Assembly (NCBI GenBank): GCA_024036415.1
Contig: JAMWET010000473.1
Coordinates: forward strand, 532,001-596,000
Source: Prochilodus magdalenae
Lineage: Eukaryota > Chordata > Actinopteri > Characiformes > Prochilodontidae
Length of the DNA: 64,000 nucleotides
Direction of reading: 5' to 3'
Shown here: in pieces, positions 24,001 to 36,860 of the stretch
How positions within the stretch are numbered: position 1 is the stretch's first letter
How the letters are laid out: every line of letters begins with the position of its first letter
Notes under the pieces: generated by a model
Told to the model about the DNA's origin: nothing
Database searches by the model: none
What the model saw: only the letters and a program-made list of their open reading frames with translations
Translations under genes and position numbers: made by a program

Positions 24001-27000
24001 GGGCAGGGAGAATGAATTTCCGCTGGGATGGGAGGGCTGGGGACTCATATATTCCCTGCCCTTCCTGTCTGTAGCCCCCTGTCCAAACCGTAACGTGCGC
24101 CCTTGTATTCTATATTGCCGCTGGTTTATCTCAGCTGCTTTCTTTCCCTCCAGGCTTTGCTATGTTTGGACTTCTATCAGATCAATCTTTCCCAGACCTA
24201 AATCTTTGAAATTCTGAGCATGGTTTTACACAACATCGATAACACTGACCCATCAGCCCCTCTGAGCTCAGTGAGAAAGACGTGTATGCTAGAATGGATT
24301 ATATTTCCTGTATCCTATCTCTATAGATCTCTTTTGGTGGCCTGGGGCAGGGGTTTGGGTTTTTGTTGACTTATTTGCTCTTCCTTCTGTTCCCAGAAGA
24401 AGTTCACGTGGGTGGGATCCCCAACAAGTTTTACGACTTTTACCTGTTCTCCTGAAGTCTGTTGCAGGAACTAAGCCCAGAGGCCTGCCCTTTTTAGTCA
24501 TAATAGGGTTAACCTCACTGTCTGTAATGTCTAGGCATGGTGAATGTGGTCGAAGTGTAGCATATATCAGACTGAAAATGCCATCTGCAGAGACTTTTAA
24601 AGCTTGGACAAGCTGCTTAGCACAGGAGGTCTAGGAAGCTTCCTCCCTATTTGTCTCACCTGTTCACTGCCATGATGTGAAGATAACTGGATTGTCCCAG
24701 AGCATCATACTGCGTTCAGCATACATCTCTGCACATATTTCAACATATTTGGAATTATGCCCTAACAGTTGTCTGATGATGTAGGCAACTTTTTGTGTTG
24801 TGTTCTCCCAAACCACAGGTGGATCCACAGCATTTTATTTGAATGGTACCTGTATGCTGTTCTGCCTCGTTTCGCCACCCTGCCCACTTTGCCTTTGTTT
24901 GCCTTCTGGGCTGTTGTATGGACAGTTTGTGTGCTTTTCTGTTTTTCAGCATCGCTGGTGTTTTTGAAGAGCTCTCAGTGGGCCTCTCTGTAAACAAACT
25001 GCCCTGGAAAATTTATCTGGAAAATATTTCCGTTTGGAGCAGAATACAGTCTGATGCACTGCCACAGTTCTGGGAACAATAGATTTCATGTGAAAGTCAA
25101 TATCATTCAGTCAAGCGATTAAGCCTAGAATATAGTTATAGATAGTGGATGGGGTCATAAAGTCACCCCCTAAACTACATTTTTGTTGTATAGACTTTAT
25201 GGTGTAGTATTTGTAGGTTGTTATAGGTTGATGTAAGTTATGCACATTTTGTCTGTAGTTTTAAGACCAAAAATGCCTCTTCATTTGTAGTGGCTGTGAA
25301 TAGGATTCAGGTAGGTGGAGCTGTTCCTGTATCAGAACATGATGTCAACTTTATATTTGGTGTGAACTCTATCTAACCTTTCTTATACCTCTTGACAAGC
25401 CCAGTTTACTGTTGACACGTGGCTTGACTGAGGAATCTGAGGATCTGTGTACTTAAATAAATATGTTGCTGACTTTATAGAAAGAAACCAAAGACATTGT
25501 TCTTCTGGGGTTTTCGCTGATTATGTTGGTGGCAGGCACAATGGTGGATGTATGACCTTAATCTAGGAATGAGGTAAGGAAACCAGGTTAATAAACCCCC
25601 ACCGCACCATGGGGGTTCATAAAAGATACCTTATCTCTAATAAATAGCTTAAAAGCCTTGTGGGCTGATCTTTATCTTTTCAAGCCCCTTAAAAGTTCCA
25701 TAAACAGCTCAAGGTCTCAGCAAACAAGGCCCTGTTTAACATTAACTGTGGTCAGTATTCTCAATCTCATGGATTTAGATCTGTTGAAAGGTTTGAATTG
25801 GATGTTCTGTATGTTTTGAGGAACTATGTTAGTGTCTTTCTAGTTGTAGTATACATGAAGTTGGCCTATGTCATGTGGGTGATAATTGTAAAAGTCACAA
25901 ATTTGAAAAATGAACAATACATGGCATCTCTGACAGTTTAAAAGTTACACAAATTCCTATTTAGTATCAAATTACAGATATAGTATGTATTTATTTATAT
26001 GGTTTATTATTTATAAGTTATAAATATTATTTATAATTTATAAATGCAGTGAAATTAATATCATCGCCTTGTTTTTCGAATAGGTTTGGAATATATTCCT
26101 AAGAAACACCTGTCAGATTACTAAAAAAAAATAAGTTTGATTTGTGATACCAGTCAGTTAAGACCTTCAGAACCTAAAAAAGTCATGTCCGTCTGGACTG
26201 TACAATAATTTGTAGTAATGTTTCTGATTTATGCAATAAGTGGCTTTCATTCAGCTGGCCTCAGGTCAGATGGTCTTTCATCCACGTCATTGGCTCAAAA
26301 TGACCTCAATTCAAAGCGTCCTTGGATTGGCAGAGACTGAGGAATTAATTTTAAAGAGGAAATGGTCAGTTGGGTGAAATAAATTCAGTCATGTTTATGA
26401 ATGGTGTGTCTGCTGCCTGCTGTAAGTGTTATTGTTCTAAGTACTTGCACTCCTGACTGCAAGTACTTTTGAATGGAGGTGTGAAATCTCACGCACACCT
26501 CTTGAATAAAATAATATGCTAATTAAATTAAAGGCAGCCTTCTGTTTTACTGCATGGGCTTTAGGAGCTCTGCTGTAAATCAAAATGCATTAGCTTATAG
26601 TAAGCGTACTGCTCTTACTATGACCGAACAGCAGTGGATCACTGCCTGACTGAGTGCTAGGATGCACTTAACTCTTTTGTTTGGTTCACAGACAGATGCT
26701 TGTTCTGTCTCCAACACACAGCCAGAGAAAAGAGAGAGACAGACAGACAGACAATAGGCTTCACTCCTGCATATTGAAGTGACTGATATGGTGGTATACT
26801 GCACACTTCTCTCCTTTAGTCTTATGCAGTATGGTCGTAATCCATGGCTGCTGTTGTAGTTCATTCATTAACTGCGGTAACTTTGGCCAATTGAGCCAGG
26901 CTTGTTTCGGAACATTTACTGGGGCCCCAAGAGACATGCTTTTCCTTCAGAGATGGAATGAAATAAAATAAAAGGCAGAATACTTCACTATATAGTAACA

Positions 27001-30000
27001 ATGGTAAATGAAACCGCAGTTATGTTTCCATCAAAGGGATTTTTAAAAAAGTTTGATGTCGGCTATGGAATAAAAAATTTAGTTTTTTTCTGCTTAACTA
27101 GGGCAACAATTCCTTGTCTATCTGAAATGTAAAAAAAACATTTTGCATTTTAACTGAGTAATAGTTGGACTGGTGGTTAATGAAAAGGCTGCCACTTTTC
27201 GGTGCTTGCAGAATTAGATATGTCCAGAAAAGGCTGCAGTCTTTCAAAATGGAAAGTGCTCCAATATTTCTATGTTGCAAAGAAACCTGATGTCCCTGTA
27301 ACTGTTCTGAAGGTAAAAATGAAAAAAATAAGTAGATTATCTGTAGATTAAATTAGGAAATGTTTGTTTGTGTAAACAATGTTTCACCCATTGTCATTTT
27401 ATTGCTCACAGTTTTTCTATGTAATTGCTAATGCTTAAAAAAAATATTTTTTATCTTTCGTGGTTTTGGGTTCCTAACGAACAGTTTATACAGTTTAAAG
27501 CAAAAAACAGCTGTACAGTCTTTAAACTCTTGTACACTGGGACATTGAAGTCTCTCTGGGGTTGCACTGTGTCACGACTGCATTTTTTTGTGTCAAAGCC
27601 AGATGTCTGTGGTTGGAGGAAGACAAGCAATTATTCTAGAAATGCTTGTCAAGATTGGATCCGTTCCCAAATGTGTATTTTCTGCGAATGTGTGTTTGCA
27701 ATGAGCATGTTTGTGACCCCTTAAAATGCACACTGGGATCAAAGGTCGGTATGTATAGGGCCATAGAGGCTGTGGGGATGGTGCGATGGATGGATGGATG
27801 GAAGGAAAGACATAGTGAGGGAGTTGTTTAGTTTATAAGAAGCCGAAGCAGAGGAAGACCAGCTGCTCCCCCTGCGCTGGGCTGTTGCTGACATAGATAT
27901 TGCGAGAGGCTGTTTGGAAAGTCACTGGCCCCCTCCAGGGCCTTTTGTTTCCCACGCCACCTTCTCATGCTCCCCTACTCCCTTCATATTCACATACAGC
28001 TATAAATAAGCCACCCTGCCCCAATCACGTCTGATGGAGCAGCTTAAAGAAAATGCTCTGGAATATACCTAGCTATAGTTATTAGTCCTTACAGGCATAC
28101 ATGTTAGACATGTTGTTTTTTTATTAAGGTTTGATATGACTTTTAATTGTATTTAGTTTTTCGAAAATGTATATGCTGATTGAGGTTGCTGAATACCATA
28201 AAGTCATATCAAACTTTAAAAAAATAAAATAAAAAAACCTGTTACACATCTGACATGTATGCCTGTAGGGGTTAATGTTTTTGTTTAAACTAGACTTTTG
28301 TTATTTGCATATGACTTCTCAAATTTCTTTTTCAGTGCTTGCTATTCTAACTCGCTCTATTTACCTCCATAAATGCATATAAACATCGCTTCTACCAGAA
28401 TTTAGTTTCCGATTTAGGAAAGGAAGCCCAGTTATTTGAGCATGGGTGTGTTAGTGAAGCTTGACACTACAATACTGACGATACTGTCTTTTGTGATACC
28501 GGTATCTGTGAAATCAATTTTCATTGGTTGAAAAATATCAGGTGTTCCAGATACATTTTTGAGGGTGTGTAGCAAGAGATTCAAGTTCTTACAAGGAAAT
28601 ATAACATACGCAATATACATATGTATGTTGGGGACGGGGTTGAGGATTGAGATTGAGAGAGAATGTTTAACATCAGTTGTACTTTTAGAATCCCTTCCAT
28701 GAGCAGATACATTTGATGAATCCGAGCAGGTTGTAGGAGGATTCAAGAGAATACGGTAAAATTCGATGAAGGATGTGTATTTCGAGGATATTGGTGAATT
28801 CTCTGTTGTCACATCTTTAGATGTTGCTTTTGCATTTGATAGCTAAACATCAAACAAGATCTCCTTTTCAGCTTTGTGTATGTAGCATTAATACATTACT
28901 ACATAATACATAACGGTCTGAATGACTCCCACGTTCTCAGATGAAATCTTACATAATGCAGCTTTGGAGCAATATGATCAAAAATGGTATATCCCATTCA
29001 GCCCCAAATACATGCTAATGGATGCTGGAGTGATATTTCAGAGCATATTGATATACCTGAGTCACTGGGGTGTGAGTGAGTGAGAGTGAGTGGGATGTGT
29101 TAACTCCTGTGGAGGTGTCAGGGGAGCCTTTGGGGGGGTGGGGGTTAAGCCTTTGCATCTTTCATGGGCTGCCTGTTTTTCTTTCAGCTTCTGCCACCCA
29201 GTAGCAACAACCCCACACAAACACTGTATTCTTTGTGTGTGGTGAGATTTTAAATTAGAGCTTGGGGTTTTCACTGTATCATTTTGCTCCTTTTTATTTA
29301 AATAAAATCTTTTGTATATTTGTTTCCTCTTTCTTTTTTTTGTGCATCCCTTTATCACACAGATGTTTTCCTCTCTTTTATTGCAAACTCCCCTTTATCT
29401 TAAAACCAGTTCAGCAGTCAGACAGATAGTAGTATAATTTTGGAGCTGTCTAAAAGGCTTGTGGGTTTGTGTGTGTGTGTGTTTATTGTAAAATTGTGTT
29501 TCTGTTTAGCACCTTTTTTCTGAGTGCTGTCATGGAAACAAGTGGGCCTGTAAGTATTCAGTAGACCCCCAGGGCTCAAGCACTTGTTGGCTGCACCCTA
29601 ACAACACTCTCTACCTCTATGTGACAGTGCTAATGATTGCATGGTTTAATTCAGCCACAGAATATTGTTTTGAGACATTGTACTGATCCTGATCTGTTTG
29701 ATGACCTTTTTAAGAAGGTGTGGCTCGAGATGGATGCAAGGTCAATGGAAGCTCTTCTGTAAAGCTACAGTACATATTTATACTACACCACTGCATTAAG
29801 CTTTTATTAGTTTCTTGGCAATCTATATGACGTGGTATATGCTGCATGCAAATTGCAGTAACATTTTCTAGACAATGAGGGTGAGGACTAGACATGAGCA
29901 CTGAAAGAAAAGGCATATCCTGGGCCTTATAAAATGGAGCAGTGTGTTGACAGGAAACGTTTTTGTCTTTATGTTGCGGGGTGTTGCCACGGCAACTTGT

Positions 30001-31205
30001 GCAGGTAAGCCTATCGTCAGGAAGTGAATGCATTGCTGGCGGAGGAAAGCACGAACAGAAAGAGGTCAATGCTTGCTAGAGCACCACTACAGATGATTTC
30101 ACTCAGCTATTGTTCCTCCAGCAAATGGGGACTGCTGAATATTTCATCAGGGTTGGGACAGGAGAAACCTGTTGTGACTGCAGAGCGCTCTGCCTGTCTC
30201 TCATTCTGAAAGGCTGAACTTAATGAGCTGGGATGAATGCCATGAAATAAAAGAGTCTTTGCGATGGTGAGCAGTTTCATCAGCATAGAGGAGGTTTTGT
30301 GTGCGCGTGTGTGTGGTGCTGAGGTTTTACATTTGTGCTGGCTCATTTATGCATCATGAAGGCTTTCTGGTTTAAGGAGATTTGCATGACCTTTTTCACC
30401 TGGGACCTGACTAGCATGTCTATTAAAATATTTTCAATCAATGGGAGACCTGGGTTGCCTCTTATGGAGAGGTTGCTGGGGAAGAGGTTGACAGTATATA
30501 AACATTAAAGTGTGTTGACGGCTGCTGATACCTTTAACTGTCAACAGTCAGGTGGACTTAAGTAGTTGTTGTCCAAGTAGACAAAGGCCCAATGCTGAGC
30601 CATTCATCCATGGGATGTTCATCCACAATGTTAGAGGCTCTCTGAAGATGCCTCTTACTGGTTATAGTCACATTTACATTCACCACAAGTGTCTTGCTTG
30701 CCATTATTGTTTGTGGTATGCAGTGGAGTGTCAGATAATTATCACCCTCATACATTTTTCATCTGGAAAAATTGCACAGTAATATATTCTACATGGTATG
30801 CAAGTGCCATGCTGACAATGACCAGGCCTGCTGCATACTCCACTAGGACAGTTCCCTTATCTTATCTTAGTGTTGACTAAAACCTCAGTCTGCTCAACCC
30901 CAAGAGACAGCCTGTGAACTCTGGTGAAGGTTGGATCCAGACATCCCTGTCTGACTGTGGAAAGGGCATTCAGAAGCTTGTGTTATTTAGGGCTGTCTCA
31001 CAGATAAGACATCCTGGAACTGCTCCACCATTGACTTATTCTTCATTCTACTCACAGTGTATTGATCTTGCACTGAGGGAGCCGAATGACATTGCAGTAC
31101 TGGAATTCAGCTATTGACTTGGTTTGCTTTCTACAGCTCTGATAAGATTCCGGAGGCCATCTCCAATTTTAAGACTTATGGTGGTGTTTTTGTTTCTTTC
31201 CGCAG
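18019..31205 (+). other. cdc42ep4: cdc42ep4 intron 1 (inferred)
   Basis: This intron of about 13.2 kb runs from the donor gtaagt at 18019 to the acceptor ttctttccgcag ending at 31205. It is mainly AT-rich non-coding DNA with a hairpin-forming MITE at 28087-28271 and short simple repeats (for example GACA near 26740-26752 and GGAT near 27786-27800). I found no coding exon in it. Some stretches (about 20900-21150, 27840-28030, 29980-30240) are more balanced in composition and could be regulatory, but nothing specific supports this. Confidence 0.5.
28087..28271. mobile_element. MITE-like palindromic element
   Basis: The left end (ccttacaggcatacatgt) and right end (acatgtatgcctgtagggg) are inverted copies. 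A further inner pair, aaggtttgatatgactttt and aaagtcatatcaaacttt, is also inverted. The whole unit of about 185 bp could therefore fold into a long hairpin. There is no reading frame. Short TTA-containing flanks on both sides might be a target duplication, but this is too short to be sure. The superfamily is unknown. Confidence 0.75.
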
Positions 31206-31334
31206 GTTGGTTAAAGTTTGCCTGAAGACTGAGGACCACAGTTGTCATCTTAAGAAAATCAGAGATACATATTGACTCCCCTGGACTAGGCCCTATTGGA
31301 TTATCTTTTCGTGGAGTGGTAAAGATTCGGAAAG
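31206..31334 (+). other. cdc42ep4: cdc42ep4 5'UTR, start of the coding exon
   Basis: A good acceptor (tgtttctttccgcag, AG at 31204-31205) precedes this leader. An in-frame TAA at 31320-31322, 15 bases before the ATG, closes the frame upstream and supports the start at 31335. Confidence 0.65.
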
Positions 31335-32360
31335 ATGCCAATTTTGAAGCAGCTAGTGTCAAGCTCGTCACAGACCAAGCGGCGCTCTCGCATGGACCTC
31401 ACTACGGAAATGATCAGCGCACCTCTTGGTGACTTCCGTCACACCATGCATGTGGGCCGGAGTGGTGATGCTTTCGGGGACACATCTTTCCTCAGCAGCC
31501 ACTCTGGGGAACCTCCGCGGGATGGCACCTATCCCCGCTCACCCAGGCCAGGCTTGCTGTCCCGAACCTTCAGAAGCAGCAAGCGCTCTCAGTCAGTCAC
31601 CCGTGTAGACCAGCGAGAGAACACGCTGCTGCCCCCTAGTGGCTCACCTACGTTTGTGAAGAACGCCATGTCTTTGCCTTTCCTGAATGATCAGGATGGG
31701 GACACTGCTGGCAGCAGGGTGCTCAAGAGCCTCGCCTCCAGTCCTATAAAGCAGCAGACATCCAATGGGGCAGCTGCCCATGGTCTGGACCTGGAGCTCC
31801 ATGAGAGGTGTTTCGGGGAGCTGACTGACTTGCGCCCTTCTCCGATTTACAATGGACGAGGAGGGTTGAAACATGCTGAGTCAGTGATGTCCTTTCATGT
31901 GGACCTGGGGCCCTCCATGCTGGGAGAAATCCTAGGGGTCATGGAGAAGGAAGATGATGACCAGGGTTTTGAAGAGGGCAAAAGTAGTGAAGGACGAGCA
32001 TCCCCACTTCCTGACATCCAAGTTGGGGATGAGGAGGAGCAGGAAAGAATGGAGGAAACAAGAGATGAGGAGGCGGTGAAAGAGAAGGAAAACGAGCATG
32101 AAGCTCCACACCGGGCACCCAGCTCGGTAGACCTGGAGATTCAAAGTGAGGCTACCAGCACTCCTGAGGTTCAGCCTAAACATTTGCAGCAGTCTGACAG
32201 CTGCTCTGTCTCCAGTTCTGGTTCTCATGCCCTGGAGGACAAACCAACCAGCCAGCCGAGTGGAGCAGACATGGACAGCACCAACTACAGCTACAACCCA
32301 GAAGAGGAAGGAGCCTTTTCTTCCTTCTTGGAGGACGAGGATGACGAGATCCGTGTATGA
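31335..32360 (+). CDS. cdc42ep4: CDC42 effector protein 4 (Borg4)
   Basis: This is a complete single-exon protein of 341 residues. It binds GTP-loaded CDC42 (and related TC10) and regulates septin and actin organisation and cell shape. The N-terminus MPILKQLVSSSSQTKRRSRM is characteristic of the Borg family. The CRIB motif lies at residues 27-41, ISAPLGDFRHTMHVG, with the invariant Ile-Ser-x-Pro, Phe34, His36 and His39-Val-Gly. Conserved Borg blocks follow: RSSKRSQSVTR (80-90), FVKNAMSLPFLN (107-118), SLASSPIK (132-139), FGELTDL (160-166) and LKHAESVMSFHVDLGPSMLG (178-197). Residues 200-330 are acidic and low in complexity. The C-terminus DEDDEIRV matches mammalian CDC42EP4. Human CDC42EP4 is slightly longer (356). 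The ATG has A at -3 and an in-frame stop 15 bases upstream. Confidence 0.96.
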   Translation: MPILKQLVSSSSQTKRRSRMDLTTEMISAPLGDFRHTMHVGRSGDAFGDTSFLSSHSGEPPRDGTYPRSPRPGLLSRTFRSSKRSQSVTRVDQRENTLLPPSGSPTFVKNAMSLPFLNDQDGDTAGSRVLKSLASSPIKQQTSNGAAAHGLDLELHERCFGELTDLRPSPIYNGRGGLKHAESVMSFHVDLGPSMLGEILGVMEKEDDDQGFEEGKSSEGRASPLPDIQVGDEEEQERMEETRDEEAVKEKENEHEAPHRAPSSVDLEIQSEATSTPEVQPKHLQQSDSCSVSSSGSHALEDKPTSQPSGADMDSTNYSYNPEEEGAFSSFLEDEDDEIRV

Positions 32361-34150
32361 GATACTGCAAAGCTTCCAAAACTTCTATAAAGCTGGAGAG
32401 ACATGCAAAAGAAATCTGACAGTCCTGTTGATGTGTATATAAATGAAAGTCCAGAACTGCTGCTGGGTCCTCCCGGAAAGCTATGAACAGGTCAAACGCA
32501 GACTGATGGCTCTTTTTCTCTGTCTGAGCAAAGAGTGTTTGCCTTATCCACTGTATGCCACACTAGACCCTCCACCACCCTGGGCGGCATTAGAAGGAAG
32601 CAAAGAGGACCTGTGGATGGTGATGAAGGGAGTTGCTAACAGAAGGAACAGAGATATCTGATCACCTTGCACCATTGCCCTTCTCACCTTATGTCTTAAA
32701 TGAGTACAGGTGTGTATTTAAGTCATGTGGATGGTGAGTTCTAGTTGTTTATGGGGACCTGGGTTATTTTCACTACGCTGTCAGCATCCATACTGAGTCT
32801 GTTTTTCACTCTTGTCTATGATTAGGATAGGAGTTTGACAGCAATTGCAACTTTGTACTTAACATGAAGGATTTTGATTCCACATCCTGTTGTGTGCCAT
32901 CATTAAGGCTGTTGCACTCAGTGGAATGGAAAATCTCCCTGTAATAAAGATAAAGAACCAGAATGTGCTGGAAAGCTAAGGGGGGCTGTAGCAGATGTTC
33001 CATGTTTTTGTTTTTTCTTCTGCTGACTAGTTATAATTCAGTATTAGCTGTGGTCACAGGTGGCAAAGCTTTATTTTTCGGTTTGAACAGAAATTTGTAT
33101 ACTGGCCTACGCTGCGTCTTTATCTCACCACTTCCTTCCTTATCACGTGATGGGAACTAAGCTCTGCAGCTGGTTAGTTAGCACACTGAAGGTATGTCAT
33201 CTTAGTGTCGAGTGGTCCATGTCACTGAACGTGCCAGAAACAGCCTGTGTGCTGTTCAGTTTGAGAATATTCGTTCCATCTGTCGTCATGGCAAATAAAA
33301 AGATGTTACTGCACTAATAAGCTATCTTCAGGTTTGGAATACCAGGCAAGCTTCATGGAAATTCATTGTGTGTGGAACACCTTTAGGCAAAAGGGACACT
33401 AATAGTTCTCTGATAGTGGATAGTCTGCTTCTTAATTGATTACAATGATCATGTAATATGGAGTTATTCTCCTGTACAGCCACGAATCAGACAGCATATG
33501 TGAATATGTATATGTGGGGGCTTTATTACCACTCTCAGCTGTGCTGTTGTGCTTGCCTAATGCTACACCCTTCTCATTTGTGTCTTTTGTACTCCGTCAG
33601 CTACAGAACTGGAGTTGTAAGAAATCCTGACAGAGCATTTAGCACCGGGGGTCCTTTCAGCCTTAAGTAGAAATGACAGAAGTGCCAAATTTAATCTACC
33701 ACATACTCCAAAGTAAAACCGGCAATTTGGATATCATTTAACATGGGATTTTATAAGGGGTCTCCCTTGCTGACTTGATTATTCAAATAAGGAGCTAAAC
33801 CTCAGATTTAATTAACTGAAAATGCTTAGCTGGAATATATTTGCTTAAACCACATTATAAGGGAAAGAAACACAGCAAGTCCAAGACATTTGCATAGACT
33901 TTTCTGGAAGTCTGTTTTGAGTTTCTGTAACAAAGAAGTAACAGATTTACTGTTGTCAGCAGTTGACATAAAATCAAAGGTCTGTTAGATGTTGACCTGC
34001 TAATTTACTTGTGTATAATAACACAACTTGCTAGTCTTTCTTACTTTTTTTATGTCCCATTTATATATATATTTTCTTGCTTGGCGACCCTGATTTTTGA
34101 AAATGCAATATAACAGCTATATTTTTCAATAAAAGAAATTTGCCATCACC
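32361..34150 (+). other. cdc42ep4: cdc42ep4 3'UTR
   Basis: About 1.8 kb of non-coding sequence follows the stop. AATAAA hexamers occur near 32943-32948, 33293-33298 and 34128-34133. The last is followed by a T/GT-rich region and is the best candidate for the main end; the earlier two could give shorter transcripts. Confidence 0.65.
34128..34133 (+). terminator. cdc42ep4: cdc42ep4 distal poly(A) signal AATAAA
   Basis: This is a canonical hexamer about 1.77 kb past the stop. The GT-rich sequence downstream (34160-34190, then the GT microsatellite) could serve as the downstream element. Confidence 0.6.
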
Positions 34151-34189
34151 CGGTGGGCCTCTGTGTTTTGTTTGGACCTTGTGACATTG

Positions 34190-34191
<2 letters not shown>

Positions 34192-34259
<68 letters not shown>

Positions 34260-34269
34260 GTGTGTGTGT
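34192..34269. repeat. (GT)n microsatellite
   Basis: About 33 GT units up to 34257, then a single interruption (agg) and a few more units. It lies immediately past the distal poly(A) signal of cdc42ep4. Confidence 0.97.
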
Positions 34270-35828
34270 TTATACAGAGAGACTGTTATCTTTAATGGTG
34301 AATTAGCAGGCCAATAGAGGAAGTAAACTGAGAGGTGAAATTGTTACAAGTCACATGTTCATAACTGATAACGCTTAAAATGGAGTTACAAGGGCAAGGT
34401 AGCTAACACTTTGTGCAAGAAACCACAGAGAAGTGCATTAAGATCACAGGGAAAGTTCCTCTGTTATTGCTTAAGTCTGATGTGATGTGATTTTATCTAT
34501 AGAAGCTTACTGAGAATTGATTACGTAAGTGGTGATGGGAACAAAACATCAAGAATGAACACCTCCAACAGAACGTGATGAACGCGATCGCTGGTTTCTT
34601 TTACTGTAAGGAAATCTGACTTGGAAAGATTGGCACCAAACCATTCTGAATGACTGTTTGTTCTGTACATCAGCAGTGGAATTATGCATCAATTTCCCTT
34701 TAACTTAAAGGCAGTAATGGGCAAGTGTGTGATTAAGATGTGCACAGTACCAATTGGTATAAATGAGTGTACATAACCTGTAAAGGAACTGATTAGACAC
34801 AGAGCTCCAGTGCCAAAGCTAAAGATGCAAACCAAGGAACACAGCTTAACTGACTGCAAATTAAGTAAATTGGGTTTTTAGCTGAAGCATTTGTTCAAAA
34901 TCAGCTTTTAGACTGTAATCGCTCTCATTTAGAATGGTTCGAGACAGAAGACAAATGTGAGCATTATCTTTCAGCTGGTGGTGTATCAGCATGTGTGGCG
35001 GTGGCCCTGACCGCAGACTCACCTCCCTTCACAGCTGCGTCTAGTTCCTCTGAGGGTGGGGATAGGGGCCTTAAACAGGGCTTGATGGGGAGCTCTGTAT
35101 CCTGGCTGAGCAGCAGAGTGCAAATTTAATGTGATGCTACTTTAGTTTGGGGTTGGAGTGGAGTGGCTGGCGAAGGACCAGAAGGAGCTGGACATCTTGA
35201 GCGGACAGCAGTACCCATGTTGTTGATGGAGCAGATAGTCATATACGACAGTAGTTCCAAAAGCTGGTCCTGGAATGCCTCTGCTCTGCATATTTTGCAT
35301 TTCCTTGCACTAACACTTCTGGGAATTACTGCTATGTAGTCTAAAAGAGCCAATAAGGATTCTCTATAGCATTTTTCTGAACTACTGTACATGAGATGTG
35401 CAAGCATGAAGAACCTTACTGGTATTTAAATAATATGCTCCTTCAGGGGTTCTTTAGTACAGACAACGGTTTGATTTAATATGACACCAACAGACTTCTG
35501 CTATTGTTACAATGTCAAACAGAAGAGATGCAGAAAAATCTTCAAAGAAATGCATACAACACGTTCTTCATCTGTCTGAACCATTTCACCATACAAAGGA
35601 CCTTGTATGCATGAGATCGCATGTTAATTAAAGGCTCCAATTAAAGTTAGGTACCAAACAACAGAGCAAAGAAACCTTTGTTTGAAGGTGTTGAGCTCCT
35701 CCCTGACAGACAACCCAATCCCCATACCTCCTATATTAACTCTTCTTTGTCCCGCATCCTGTCAGGAACCCTTATTAAAAATGCAACCCCCTCTTACTTG
35801 TTCATTCCTACAGCCCACCATATTCATT
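34270..35828. other. Intergenic sequence, no recognised feature
   Basis: This AT-rich non-coding sequence lies downstream of cdc42ep4. I see no exon, RNA or clear repeat. Confidence 0.55.
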
Positions 35829-35859
35829 CTCTCTCCCTCTCTCTCTCTCTTTCTCTCGA
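35829..35859. repeat. (CT)n microsatellite
   Basis: A short CT-rich run with minor interruptions. Confidence 0.9.
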
Positions 35860-36260
35860 TTCCCCCTATTCTGTTTTTCTGTAAAGATCTAATTCATCCC
35901 TAACTCTCACAGAAGAGCAAGTTAAAGACCTTTATTCCCCATTCTATTCAGAAAGCGAATGTGTATTGATTTGAGGCTTTGACGTAAGTAGAGCTGTGGC
36001 ACTGGGTGTTCCATTCTTAAATTGTTGTTTTTAGCGTGAGCACAATGATCCCTCAAATCATAGTTGTCTTCTGCCACCTTGTGTCTGGCACATGTACTAC
36101 ATGAACTTTCCATATGAGTACTTTATCAACCTAGAAAAAAATACGGCACTTATATGTTCAAGCTTTCCCCGAGTTATCCGCATGGTTACACATGTCAGAT
36201 ATTTCCCTGCTTTCATCATTCCCTGTTTGGTCTTTTTTGCCTGCCCTTCTTGCTGTACAC

Positions 36261-36399
36261 TGGGGTTTGAGTCTCCACCCGGGCAACCACCCTACATTAT
36301 ACCAATAAGAGACTCCTAACACTACCATCACCTGCTGTGTAAATGTAAACTTTGAGTCGCTCTGAATAACAGCGTCTGCCAAATGCTATAAATGTAAAT
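36261..36399 (+). repeat. tRNA-derived SINE, 5'-truncated
   Basis: The left end has a B-box-like sequence (ggtttgagtct). It is followed by a unit containing ccaataagagactcctaaca and by the tail with gagtcgctctgaataacagc, gtctgccaaatgc and then a taaatgtaaat end. This matches, on the opposite strand, the SINE at 36861-37080. The A box is missing. Confidence 0.75.
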
Positions 36400-36419
36400 C
36401 ATGCCCACTGAAGCTTCTG

Positions 36420-36834
36420 ATCTGGGGTTGCAGTTGGTCAGGTTGAGGCCTAGCAGCATTCTGTAGCAATATAAATTAATTCAGCTGAATGTCCGGGTTA
36501 TGACATTAATGGATTTTGTTGTTCCCTGATGTCACAGGCATATTCGAGGACAACAATGCCAAAACTCACTGGGCAATAATTGTGAACAAATGGTGTGGAG
36601 ATAAGACCACAGTGACCTGACTTAAGCCCTATTGAAAGTCCTAAGGATGTGCTGAAGAGGAGTAACTCGGCTCTCCTGTCATCAAAACACGATCTCGGCT
36701 AAAATGAATACAAATCTAGGTGGAAATAAAACTTGTAATGTTGAACAAGGGTGTAGAAACAATGCGTAAAGTCAAGCTAAAAGTAGTCCAGTAAAACATT
36801 TAAGAGTGCGACTTCCTCTAACCAGGCACTGTCT
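36420..36834 (+). mobile_element. Degraded Tc1/mariner transposon, 3' half
   Basis: The translation passes through remnants of the DDE domain: a block equivalent to FEDNNAKTHWAIIVNKW (about 36543-36595) around the second Asp, then sequence leading to LKPY where the family has LNPIE. Farther on are stretches matching the 3' end of the same family (ggtggaaataaaacttgtaa, gtgtagaaacaatgcg). It ends with aaccaggcactgt, a decayed terminal repeat. Stop codons break every frame. It belongs to the same family as 655-1108. Confidence 0.72.
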
Positions 36835-36860
36835 ATGTGCTTCAGTACACGATTCACAGC

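Noticed and set aside
31426..32442. Additional frames on both strands within cdc42ep4
   Set aside because: Shadows of the strongly supported CDC42EP4 reading frame.
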